Source of the DNA: REEB470 sp032117095
Lineage (GTDB): Bacteria; Bacillota; Bacilli; Paenibacillales; YIM-B00363
DNA: 6,008 nucleotides
Reading direction: 5' to 3'
NCBI GenBank assembly: GCA_032117095.1
Contig: JAULZZ010000085.1
Span: 1-6,008 of the forward strand
Positions 1 through 5,936 of the stretch are shown piece after piece. A program made the position numbers and the translations under genes. The notes under the pieces were generated by a model. It did no database searches. It saw only the letters and a list, made by a program, of their open reading frames with translations, and was not told where the DNA came from. Positions within the stretch are counted from its first letter, which is position 1; every line of letters begins with the position of its first letter.

Positions 1-1530
1 GATCGCCTCATGCGTTGTACGACCGACTTTTGTGGCGACGACGACGGACATGCGCTTGCGTACCGCATCAAAAGGAAACGTATGCATAAGCGGTTGTCGC
101 TGTTGTCCCGTACGATGTTGCACGCCGCGCAAGGCGCCCCACACGAGCAATGCCTTCTCCGTCGGGTCCCCTTGGGCACGCCAACGAGGAGACCCCGCCC
201 TTTCTTTCGCTGTTCCCTCTGCTTGCGTCTCTTCCTCCCACGTCGCTTCGTTGCACCATGTGGCGATTTGCACCAAGGACGACACCGCCGTGTGCGCTGT
301 ATTCCCCTCTATGCGCTGTCCACGCACATTCGGTTGGTCGTGTTCATGGAAAAAACGTTGGCTTTTTGCTTGGAGTTCCGCTTCGGGCAAGTGTTCTTCG
401 TATTCTTCCTCCTCGATGCCTCCACTCCACCATGTCGTGACCGTCATATTATTTTGAGTCAACGTTCCCGTTTTGTCCGCACAAATGACAGTGGCACACC
501 CGAGTGTCTCCACAGACGGCAATTTACGTACGATCGTATTATGGCGGAGCATCCGTTGCACTCCCAGCGCCAATACCACCGTCACGATCGCAGGAAGCCC
601 TTCTGGGATGGCTGCCACTGCGAGAGAGATGCCTGCGAGTACCATCGTCGTCCACGGTTGCCCCTGCAACAAGCCGATAACAATGACCAACCCTGTCAAC
701 ACCAACGCCACCGTGATCAATTTCTTACCGAATTGGGCCATTTTTTGCTGTAATGGGGTCTCTACTTTTGTCGTTTGGTTTAATAAATGCGCAATTTTCC
801 CCATTTGCGTTTCCATCGCCGTCGCCACGACAATGCCGGTGCCTTTGCCTTGGGTGACCATCGTCCCCATATACCCCATGTTCCGCCGATCTCCCAACGG
901 ACAATCGATCGCCTGTAAGGGCAAAACGTCTTTTTCTACCGCAAGAGATTCCCCCGTGAGCGAACCTTCTTCTACCATACAGCGATCACAGTGCACCCAG
1001 CGCACGTCTGCTGGAATACGGTCGCCCCGTTGCACGACGACAACATCCCCAGGCACAAGTTCCGTGGCAGATAACGTTTGCAACGCTCCCCCACGCCATC
1101 CCCGCGCCGTCGGTGTCAACCATTTTTTTAATGCTTGTAGTGACTTTTCGGCACGGTATTCTTGGAACATCCCGAGAATGGCGTTTATGATCAAAATTGC
1201 CACAATCGTCAACGCGTCGACCGTCTCCCCCATCCACGCAGACAAGGCGGTTGCCACCAACAATACGACGACCATAAAATCTTGAAATGGATGTAAAAAC
1301 AGTTTCCACAGCGGAGTACGGGCTTGTTCTTGTAATGTGTTCGCTCCTGCGGCGGCAAGTCGCCGTTGTACAGCAGACGCATCAAGTCCTGCGCCGGCAG
1401 ACGTTTCCAAAATGTCTTCGATCTGTGCAATGGAATACGTATGCCAGGGATGTGTGTCGTTTTTTTTACGTGTTTGGCTTGCGTGGTCTGGTGCGTCCTC
1501 GACACCTTGTCGTTTGTGCATACGGCTCAT
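1..1530 (-). CDS. P-type (P2A, SERCA-like) calcium-transporting ATPase, C-terminus outside window
   Basis: This is an ATP-driven membrane cation pump, most likely exporting Ca2+ from the cytosol. The frame is open for exactly 510 codons from the ATG at 1530-1528 to the window edge, so the gene is cut; family members are about 900 residues. Visible in order: a cation-ATPase N-terminal domain (about residues 28-98, HPWHTYSIAQIEDILETS), two membrane segments (about 83-122), the actuator-domain motif TGES (192-195), a third and fourth membrane segment with the Ca2+-site motif PEGLP (309-313), the phosphorylated aspartate in DKTGT (D352), and nucleotide-domain motifs GDPTE (454-458) and FDAVRKRM (487-494). 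Numbering nearly matches SERCA (E309, D351). An AGGGGG stretch lies 8 bases before the chosen start; a second in-frame ATG three codons in (1521) is possible. It is divergent from the XRE gene, and no convincing promoter was found for it. Metal specificity (Ca2+ rather than Mn2+) is inferred, because membrane segments 5 and 6 are missing. Confidence 0.95.
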   Translation of the reverse strand, partial: MSRMHKRQGVEDAPDHASQTRKKNDTHPWHTYSIAQIEDILETSAGAGLDASAVQRRLAAAGANTLQEQARTPLWKLFLHPFQDFMVVVLLVATALSAWMGETVDALTIVAILIINAILGMFQEYRAEKSLQALKKWLTPTARGWRGGALQTLSATELVPGDVVVVQRGDRIPADVRWVHCDRCMVEEGSLTGESLAVEKDVLPLQAIDCPLGDRRNMGYMGTMVTQGKGTGIVVATAMETQMGKIAHLLNQTTKVETPLQQKMAQFGKKLITVALVLTGLVIVIGLLQGQPWTTMVLAGISLAVAAIPEGLPAIVTVVLALGVQRMLRHNTIVRKLPSVETLGCATVICADKTGTLTQNNMTVTTWWSGGIEEEEYEEHLPEAELQAKSQRFFHEHDQPNVRGQRIEGNTAHTAVSSLVQIATWCNEATWEEETQAEGTAKERAGSPRWRAQGDPTEKALLVWGALRGVQHRTGQQRQPLMHTFPFDAVRKRMSVVVATKVGRTTHEAI

Positions 1531-1712
1531 CCTGTGTTCCCCCTGCTCCTTTGGACATTCCTTGTCCCCCAATGTATGCGAACGGACAACGAATTATCCC
1601 GTCCAACCAGCACACGAGAAGCAAAACAACGCCATCGAAAAAAAGAGGGGGCAAAAAGATTGGGGGTTCATTGCGCAGCATCCCACGTGTAGCCGTCAAC
1701 CTTCGAGAGGAA
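1531..1712. other. Divergent intergenic region, ATPase side
   Basis: These bases separate the ATPase from the repeat operator of the XRE gene. They must contain the ATPase promoter and leader on the minus strand. A GATAAT-like -10 hexamer occurs on the minus strand at 1598-1593, but no -35 box sits at a suitable distance, so no promoter is called. A purine-rich stretch at about 1627-1666 contains A and G runs. No credible gene was seen: the open frames here are extensions or shadows of neighbouring genes. Confidence 0.5.
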
Positions 1713-1754
1713 TTGAAAATAAAAATTGACATTTTGAAAATAATGGTTGACATT
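1713..1754 (+). repeat. Two tandem 21-bp direct repeats, candidate operator
   Basis: Two adjoining 21-bp units, 1713-1733 and 1734-1754, share 18 of 21 positions. Each reads TTGAAAATAA, three variable bases (AAA, then TGG), then TTGACATT. A third unit appears to begin at 1755 with TTGAC and then diverges. TTGA elements therefore recur at 1713, 1726, 1734, 1747 and 1755, alternating 13 and 8 bases apart. The 21-bp period is two helical turns, so repeated sites face the same side of the DNA. The second unit contains the TTGACA -35 box of the promoter for the XRE gene. The position suits binding by the XRE protein encoded just downstream (autoregulation), but the binding protein is inferred. Confidence 0.8.
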
Positions 1755-1775
1755 TTGACTACTATCCATTACAAT
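1747..1775 (+). promoter_or_regulatory. Sigma-A type promoter of the XRE/DUF3169-like unit
   Basis: TTGACA at 1747-1752 is a perfect -35 box and TACAAT at 1770-1775 a five-of-six -10 box, with an ideal 17-base spacer. Transcription should begin near 1782, about 36 bases before the XRE start codon. The -35 box lies inside the second 21-bp repeat, so a protein bound there would block RNA polymerase. Confidence 0.85.
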
Positions 1776-1817
1776 TCACACATGGGACGTCATCCGATAA
1801 GAAAGGAGCTTCCGCTG

Positions 1818-2060
1818 ATGGATTTACGTAACCGTGTACGTGAGTTGCGTGCGCGACACCGCCTGTCCCAATCCGATCTAGCAGAAAAGATCGGTGCCTC
1901 CCGCCAAACGATCGCGATGATCGAAAAAGGCGACTACGCCCCCTCCATTGTGCTGGCACTAAAAATTGCGCAGACGTTTGAACAGCCCGTAGACACCGTA
2001 TTTTATTTGGACGTTTCTCTGGAGAAGCCCCAACAAACCGAAGAAGGAGACGTGAGATGA
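1818..2060 (+). CDS. Small XRE-family helix-turn-helix transcriptional regulator
   Basis: This is an 80-residue cytosolic DNA-binding protein. Residues 2-65 form a single HTH_3/XRE domain: LSQSDLAEKIG (16-26) covers the first helix of the motif and SRQTIAMIEKG (28-38) the recognition helix, followed by the family-typical YAPSIVLALKIAQTF and DTVFYLD stretches. Known small regulators of this type (YozG-like) are about 65-70 residues; this one has a short charged tail rich in E and Q. The start at 1818 is preceded by AAAGGAG (1802-1808) at a 9-base spacing. The frame stays open far upstream with no other ribosome site, though an in-frame ATG at 1782 sits at the predicted transcription start. It overlaps the next gene by four bases (ATGA), which implies coupled translation. 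It probably represses its own promoter through the 21-bp repeats (inference). Confidence 0.92.
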   Translation: MDLRNRVRELRARHRLSQSDLAEKIGASRQTIAMIEKGDYAPSIVLALKIAQTFEQPVDTVFYLDVSLEKPQQTEEGDVR

Positions 2061-2833
2061 TGAATAAGCTTATCCCAAAGCGCAAGATGCCCCCCTTAGT
2101 CAAAGAAGTACTTTTGCTAGGAAGTGCAGGATTGATAGGGTTCTTGCTAGGATTTACCGATCTAAATATCCCTTCAGCCTTAAAGCATTTTGTGCCCATG
2201 TTGTTCTTTCCTTATGATGTCATTTATGCACTCTTCGCTGTCATCAGCATCGTACTTCTCGGCATCAGCATCATACAACTACGCATCATCCAACGTACTT
2301 CTACCACGCAAGAAGAAAAAGAAAAACGACTCATCCTCGGAGGCAGTCTCTTGAGTTACCCCATGATCCTATCTGTTTTTCCATTATTGATGCTGCTTTT
2401 TCAAGATAAAATCTATCAAATGAAAGAGATATTCATACAGGACATTCGTGCGATGGAAATCATGTTATTGTGTTTGGGGGGATTAAATCTCATTTGGTTG
2501 TTCGTATGGTTTTATTATGGTCGTGTGCACAATGAAGTGTTTCCAAAGCGGAAACTCAATTTTCGAACTCTCACGTACAAAACCTTCATAAAAACACTCG
2601 ATGAAGGGGAAAACTGGATGATGCTCAAAGCACAAAACACAGCTTTTCAGAGCTTTTTTTGGCTCATTCCATGTGGCTTCATTGCGCTTGCTATTCACGG
2701 CATCGTAACAGAAACCTTCTCAATTACCCCGTACTTGATTTTACTGTCATTCACAGTAGTGCCCGTATTCATTTACACAAGAACAGCAAAAAAAATGATG
2801 CGTTTGAGTGACTCCAAAGAAGATGAACAATGA
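2057..2833 (+). CDS. DUF3169-like multi-pass membrane protein paired with the XRE regulator
   Basis: This is a 258-residue integral membrane protein of unknown function. About six hydrophobic segments are visible, near residues 15-33, 53-75, 97-115, 134-154, 198-217 and 223-241. A charged loop follows segment 2 (about 80-93, TTQEEKEKR) and a long hydrophilic loop (155-197) contains LDEGENWMMLKAQNTAF, which resembles the conserved region of DUF3169 proteins as I remember them; family assignment is by recognition, not search. The tail is charged and probably cytosolic. The start at 2057 follows GGAG (2046-2049) by 7 bases inside the end of the XRE gene; ATG at 2060 is an equally placed alternative. 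Small XRE genes are often coupled to such membrane proteins in Bacillota, suggesting a sensor or anti-regulator role (inference). The gene is clearly richer in A+T than both neighbours in the stretches I counted. Confidence 0.8.
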   Translation: MMNKLIPKRKMPPLVKEVLLLGSAGLIGFLLGFTDLNIPSALKHFVPMLFFPYDVIYALFAVISIVLLGISIIQLRIIQRTSTTQEEKEKRLILGGSLLSYPMILSVFPLLMLLFQDKIYQMKEIFIQDIRAMEIMLLCLGGLNLIWLFVWFYYGRVHNEVFPKRKLNFRTLTYKTFIKTLDEGENWMMLKAQNTAFQSFFWLIPCGFIALAIHGIVTETFSITPYLILLSFTVVPVFIYTRTAKKMMRLSDSKEDEQ

Positions 2834-2927
2834 ATGTGGCGGACTACGTGCTACGATGCGTGGTCGTCCGTGCGATGGCTTTTCCGTACTCGCAGTGATA
2901 AGCTATTCAAACAAGGAGGGGTGACCA
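2834..2927. other. Short spacer before the DUF418 gene
   Basis: The 94-base gap holds a weak inverted repeat, CGGAC at 2840-2844 with GTCCG at 2866-2870 around a 21-base loop. It has no T run after it, so it is not called a terminator. No good promoter is visible either. Read-through from the XRE/DUF3169-like unit into the DUF418 gene is therefore possible but not shown. Confidence 0.4.
2913..2919 (+). promoter_or_regulatory. Strong ribosome binding site deciding a TTG start
   Basis: AAGGAGG lies 8 bases before TTG at 2928-2930, within a longer match to the anti-Shine-Dalgarno complement (AAGGAGGGGTGA). The first in-frame ATG is at 2973, 53 bases downstream of this site, and the ATG at 2938 is out of frame. 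GTG at 2921 is too close and also out of frame. TTG is therefore the start. Confidence 0.85.
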
Positions 2928-4163
2928 TTGCAACAAAATGACCGTATTACGCACGAGACGACTGGCATTTCCATGCGCTCACCCGATCGCATGGTGTCCC
3001 TCGATGTGTTCCGTGGATTCGCTTTATGGGGCATTTTACTCATCAACATCGTCGGGTTTTCACTTCCCATGATCTATGGGGAAATCCTCCAGCTCGATTG
3101 GACGAAGACTTCGTATGACAACATCGCCAAAACAGGGGTAGATTGGTTTGTACAAGGGAAATTTTACACGTTGTTTTCCTTGTTGTTCGGCCTCGGTTTC
3201 ATGATATTTATGACACGGGCACGTACAAAACAACGCGCTCCAAACCGTCTGTTTTTGCGTCGTATCCTCATTTTATTATGCATTGGGATTGGCAATGCAT
3301 TATTGCTCTGGTGGGGCGATATCCTCATCGTCTATGCGCTCAACGGGTTGCTGCTGTTGTTGTTTTATCGGCGCTCTGCTCGCACACTGCTCCTGTGGGC
3401 CGTCGCAATCAACGTGTTTTTTGGCGCACTGTTATTTGTAGGCACGCTATCTGGTCCACAAACAGACGCCCAAATCACCAAACAAAACAGCGAAATAAAA
3501 CAACGTTACGACACCGCCATTGTACAATACAGTACAGGCACATTCCGCGATGTCGTGGTGCAACAAGCGAAAGATTGGGGATTTTATGGCCCGCCTACCA
3601 TACTATTAAGTCCTTTCCTTCTTTTACCGTTATTCCTATTGGGGGCTTCGGTGTACAAAAGTGGGATACTGCTGCGGTTGCACGACGATCGTGCCTTTCG
3701 ACGAAAATGGCTCTTGTACAGCTTGGCCATGGGTATAGTGTTTACCATCATAAAAGAATATTGTCGTACCCGTCTTACGTTTTCAGCGACAACGTTATAC
3801 GATGCTGGATTCAATTATTTCGGTTTTTTTGCCGACCTCGGGTTGGCTTGCTTTTATGCTTTGACCTTGTTGACCTTGTTGCAATCGCCGTCTTTTTCCA
3901 AATGGGTGCTCCCCTTGCAATATGCCGGACGCATGGCACTGACCAACTATCTCATGCAATCCGTGATTTGCGGAATCCTCTTTTATGGCTACGGTTTTGG
4001 TCTGTACGGCACGGTCAATGCAGTCGGATTGTTCGGGATTGCCACAGGTATTTTTATCGTACAAGTCATATACAGCCGTTGGTGGCTACTGCGCTTTTCC
4101 ATGGGGCCGATGGAATCGGTGTGGCGTGCACTGACGTATGGAAAGCGAAAGTCACACGCATAA
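2928..4163 (+). CDS. DUF418 (YeiB-like) multi-pass membrane protein
   Basis: This is a 411-residue integral membrane protein of the YeiB/DUF418 type, probably involved in transport or modification at the membrane; the biochemical role of the family is not established. The N-terminal hallmark is SLDVFRGFALWGILLINI (24-41), which is the first membrane segment. Further hydrophobic segments follow through the protein, roughly eight to ten in all. The C-terminal DUF418 region includes GRMALTNYLMQS (334-345), glycine- and aromatic-rich membrane segments, and a closing GPMESVWRALTYGK (393-406), all typical of the family. Length is normal (about 380-410). Translation starts at TTG, with an excellent ribosome site. 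It follows the DUF3169-like gene on the same strand after 94 bp. No strong terminator follows the stop codon; a poor five-pair stem at 4210-4229 precedes only four T's. Confidence 0.92.
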   Translation: MQQNDRITHETTGISMRSPDRMVSLDVFRGFALWGILLINIVGFSLPMIYGEILQLDWTKTSYDNIAKTGVDWFVQGKFYTLFSLLFGLGFMIFMTRARTKQRAPNRLFLRRILILLCIGIGNALLLWWGDILIVYALNGLLLLLFYRRSARTLLLWAVAINVFFGALLFVGTLSGPQTDAQITKQNSEIKQRYDTAIVQYSTGTFRDVVVQQAKDWGFYGPPTILLSPFLLLPLFLLGASVYKSGILLRLHDDRAFRRKWLLYSLAMGIVFTIIKEYCRTRLTFSATTLYDAGFNYFGFFADLGLACFYALTLLTLLQSPSFSKWVLPLQYAGRMALTNYLMQSVICGILFYGYGFGLYGTVNAVGLFGIATGIFIVQVIYSRWWLLRFSMGPMESVWRALTYGKRKSHA

Positions 4164-4451
4164 TACACACGGTTTGAACACAGGAATCCTATCGGTTAAA
4201 AATTACTGTGCTTTCTCGTAAAAAAGAGCTTTTGCATCGATGTTTTTAATCCGTGTTTCGTATAAGGGGGGTTCCTTTTGTTCCATGCGCAGTTTGTTCG
4301 GTGCGTTGCCGTTCACATTTCAAGAACCACGCCATTGAAAGCAATGCGCATCAAAGACACTGCGGAGCTGTTCTCCCCTAGCATTCGCGAACCTCCGCAA
4401 ACAACTACACCTTGTTTTCCTTTGGCACAATAAAAATTAGGAGGGATTACG
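4164..4451. other. 288-bp intergenic region before the TraB/GumN gene
   Basis: I see no convincing gene here. It must hold the 3' end of the DUF418 transcript and probably the promoter of the next gene. The best promoter-like pair is weak: TTGAAC at 4174-4179 and TAAAAA at 4197-4202, 17 bases apart, four of six matches each. A TATAAG at 4261-4266 lacks a -35 box. A 17-codon frame at 4285-4338 follows a G-rich stretch at 13 bases and is probably not translated. Confidence 0.5.
4361..4399 (+). other. Inverted repeat in the leader of the TraB/GumN gene
   Basis: TGCGGAG at 4361-4367 can pair perfectly with CTCCGCA at 4393-4399 around a 25-base loop. It lies about 40 bases before the ribosome site of the downstream gene. 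It has no T run, so it is not a terminator. It may be an mRNA leader hairpin or may be chance. Confidence 0.3.
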
Positions 4452-5738
4452 ATGAAACGGATTTTATCATCTGTATTGGTCGCCGTATGCTTGCTCATTT
4501 CAACGATTTCGATTCCTGTGCTGGCAAAACCTGCCACAAAAACACAACCAATCTCTGTACAAATTGACGGAAAGCGCGTTGCATGGGAAGGAAAAGCACT
4601 GCCTCGCCTCATGAAAGAAACGGTATTTTTGCCCCTACGCCAAGCGATTGCCCTCATCAAAGGACAATCCCGTTGGGATGCAAAAGCCAACGCCATCGCC
4701 GTGACGATCGGTTCGGATGAATACATCATCCCTCTCGGCAGCAAAGAGGCAAAGAAAAACGGCAAACCTGTCACGCTCATGGCAACCGCACAACAAATAA
4801 ATGGGCAATCGTATGTGCCGATTCGACTGTTCCAAGCGTTATTCGGGTATACGGTCGCCTATGATGCGAAATCGCGTACGGTGACGATCGAATCCCCCAC
4901 AAAAAACACCGTGGTGCGCAACAATACGTCCCCGAGTCAAGGATTTCTTTGGGAAGTGAAAAATGGGAAAAACAAAATGTTTTTGCTCGGGTCGATTCAT
5001 ATCGGAGACAGCGCACTGTACCCTTTGCGCAAAGAAATCGAAGAGTCGTATGCACAGTCGACGCATCTCGTCGTGGAAGTCGATATTACAAAATCTGACC
5101 CTGCCAAAACACAACAAACCATTGCGAATATAGGTATGTTTAAAGACGGCATGACATTAAAACAGACGTTGGATACGAAACGCTACGCCACATTGTATGA
5201 ATTTTTGAATCCATTTGGCATCAAAGAAGGCGCACTCGATATGTACAAACCTTGGTTTATCGGCGTGCAGGTGGAAGCGTTAAAAGGGATGAAAAACGGT
5301 TTGAGTCCGCAATTTGGGATCGATTCATACTACATTGCAAAAGCACAAAAAGACAAAAAAACAATCGTAGAATTGGAAACAGAAGAGCAGCAACTCACAC
5401 TACTGAGTGGCGGGAGTATCGAAGACCAAAAGAAAGCATTGGACTATGCGATTGACCATATTCATGAAGACAAATCCGTGGAGATGCTTTCCCTTTGGAA
5501 AAAGGGCGATGAAGCTGGGATCACAAAAATAGTAGAACAAGCGCGAATACAGGACCCCCAAGCGTACGAAAAACTCTTCGATGCGCGCGACCAAGCCATG
5601 GCAGAAAAACTCGTCACCGCACTGCAAAGCACGACACCTGCCACGTATTTTGTCGTGGTCGGTGCAGGACATATGACAGGAGCACGTGGGATCGATGCTT
5701 TATTGCAAGAAAAAGGATTTGAAGTGATCCGTAAGTAA
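4452..5738 (+). CDS. Secreted TraB/GumN-family protein with copper-amine-oxidase-type N-terminal domain
   Basis: This 428-residue protein is exported. A signal peptide covers residues 1-25 (KR, a hydrophobic core, then VLA before K26). Residues about 36-147 form a copper amine oxidase N-terminal (stalk) domain: VQIDGKRV, VFLPLRQAI, NAIAVTI, SYVPIRLFQALFGYTVAYD and RTVTIES are its usual beta-repeat features. Residues about 163-428 form a TraB/GumN domain with GSIHIGD (180-186), GIDSYY (289-294), a glutamate-rich ELETEEQQL (307-315) and GAGHMTG (404-410). H183 and H407 sit in the two GX2H motifs, which bind metal in the related TIKI proteases; peptidase activity here is inferred. The family's frequent RN-x2-M motif reads R379-D-Q-A-M383. 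The start has AGGAGG (4439-4444) at 7 bases. The gene appears to be transcribed alone and is followed by a strong terminator. The N-terminal domain probably aids cell-wall or surface placement and should not imply copper oxidation. Confidence 0.93.
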   Translation: MKRILSSVLVAVCLLISTISIPVLAKPATKTQPISVQIDGKRVAWEGKALPRLMKETVFLPLRQAIALIKGQSRWDAKANAIAVTIGSDEYIIPLGSKEAKKNGKPVTLMATAQQINGQSYVPIRLFQALFGYTVAYDAKSRTVTIESPTKNTVVRNNTSPSQGFLWEVKNGKNKMFLLGSIHIGDSALYPLRKEIEESYAQSTHLVVEVDITKSDPAKTQQTIANIGMFKDGMTLKQTLDTKRYATLYEFLNPFGIKEGALDMYKPWFIGVQVEALKGMKNGLSPQFGIDSYYIAKAQKDKKTIVELETEEQQLTLLSGGSIEDQKKALDYAIDHIHEDKSVEMLSLWKKGDEAGITKIVEQARIQDPQAYEKLFDARDQAMAEKLVTALQSTTPATYFVVVGAGHMTGARGIDALLQEKGFEVIRK

Positions 5739-5743
5739 TCACG

Positions 5744-5775
5744 TATGCGTGCCCTTGTAGGGGAGCGTAGTTTTT
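5744..5775 (+). terminator. Possible weak first terminator
   Basis: An imperfect hairpin centred on CCCT-TGT-AGGG (5752-5762) extends outward with a mismatch and a bulge to about 5744/5769, and is followed by TTTTT at 5771-5775. It lies immediately before the clearer terminator. Pairing is interrupted, so it may be only an assisting structure. Confidence 0.4.
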
Positions 5776-5779
5776 ATGC

Positions 5780-5807
5780 GACGGTGTCCATCGGACATCG
5801 TTTTTTT
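5780..5807 (+). terminator. Rho-independent terminator of the TraB/GumN gene
   Basis: CGGTGTCC (5782-5789) pairs with GGACATCG (5793-5800) over eight base pairs, including one G-T wobble. The loop is ATC, and seven T's follow (5801-5807). The stem can extend by an A-T pair and a further wobble. It begins about 42 bases after the stop codon. There is no matching T run for the minus strand. Confidence 0.88.
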
Positions 5808-5899
5808 GTGCAGACATGGTATGTGATTTTTTAGTGAAAAGTTACAATCTTCCCGTTTCCTTGTCAAGGCACAGCACCGTCTCCCGTGAACACCCCATT

Positions 5900-5930
5900 T
5901 TGGACGATGCACGAACGAACCTGTTATAAT
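5900..5930 (+). promoter_or_regulatory. Extended -10 promoter for a gene beyond the right edge
   Basis: TATAAT at 5925-5930 is a perfect -10 box and is preceded by TGT (5922-5924), giving the extended TGnTATAAT form. The nearest -35-like box is TTGGAC at 5900-5905, with a long 19-base spacer that extended -10 promoters tolerate. Transcription should start near 5937 and run rightward. It faces away from the terminator of the preceding gene, as expected for a new unit. Confidence 0.75.
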
Positions 5931-5936
5931 GTACAC

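Noticed and set aside
10..1285. Long plus-strand open frames at 10-753 and 473-1285
   Set aside because: They are antisense shadows of the ATPase. The opposite strand encodes every expected P-type motif in order, while these frames have low-complexity, Cys/His/Arg- or Thr/Ser/Pro-rich translations and no ribosome site.
1466..1753. Minus-strand 95-residue frame across the intergenic region
   Set aside because: It overlaps the ATPase start and the operator repeats, and has no recognisable domain or ribosome site.
1726..1754. Second promoter using the first TTGACA (1726-1731)
   Set aside because: No acceptable -10 box lies 16-18 bases downstream. The copy is better explained as part of the 21-bp repeat.
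1287..1817. Extension of the XRE gene upstream to 1287
   Set aside because: The frame is open but would run through the ATPase coding region, the promoter and the operator repeats. The extra sequence resembles no domain. The ribosome site and promoter support the start at 1818.
3143..4177. 344-residue plus-strand frame inside the DUF418 gene
   Set aside because: It is a frame-shifted shadow. The other frame carries the DUF418 hallmarks from end to end with an excellent ribosome site.
4210..4233. Terminator after the DUF418 gene
   Set aside because: The stem is only five pairs with a wobble and a 10-base loop, followed by four T's. It is too weak to call.
5859..5869. Short palindrome CCTTGTCAAGG
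   Set aside because: Eleven bases with a one-base centre is expected by chance at this scale, and it has no partner copy nearby.
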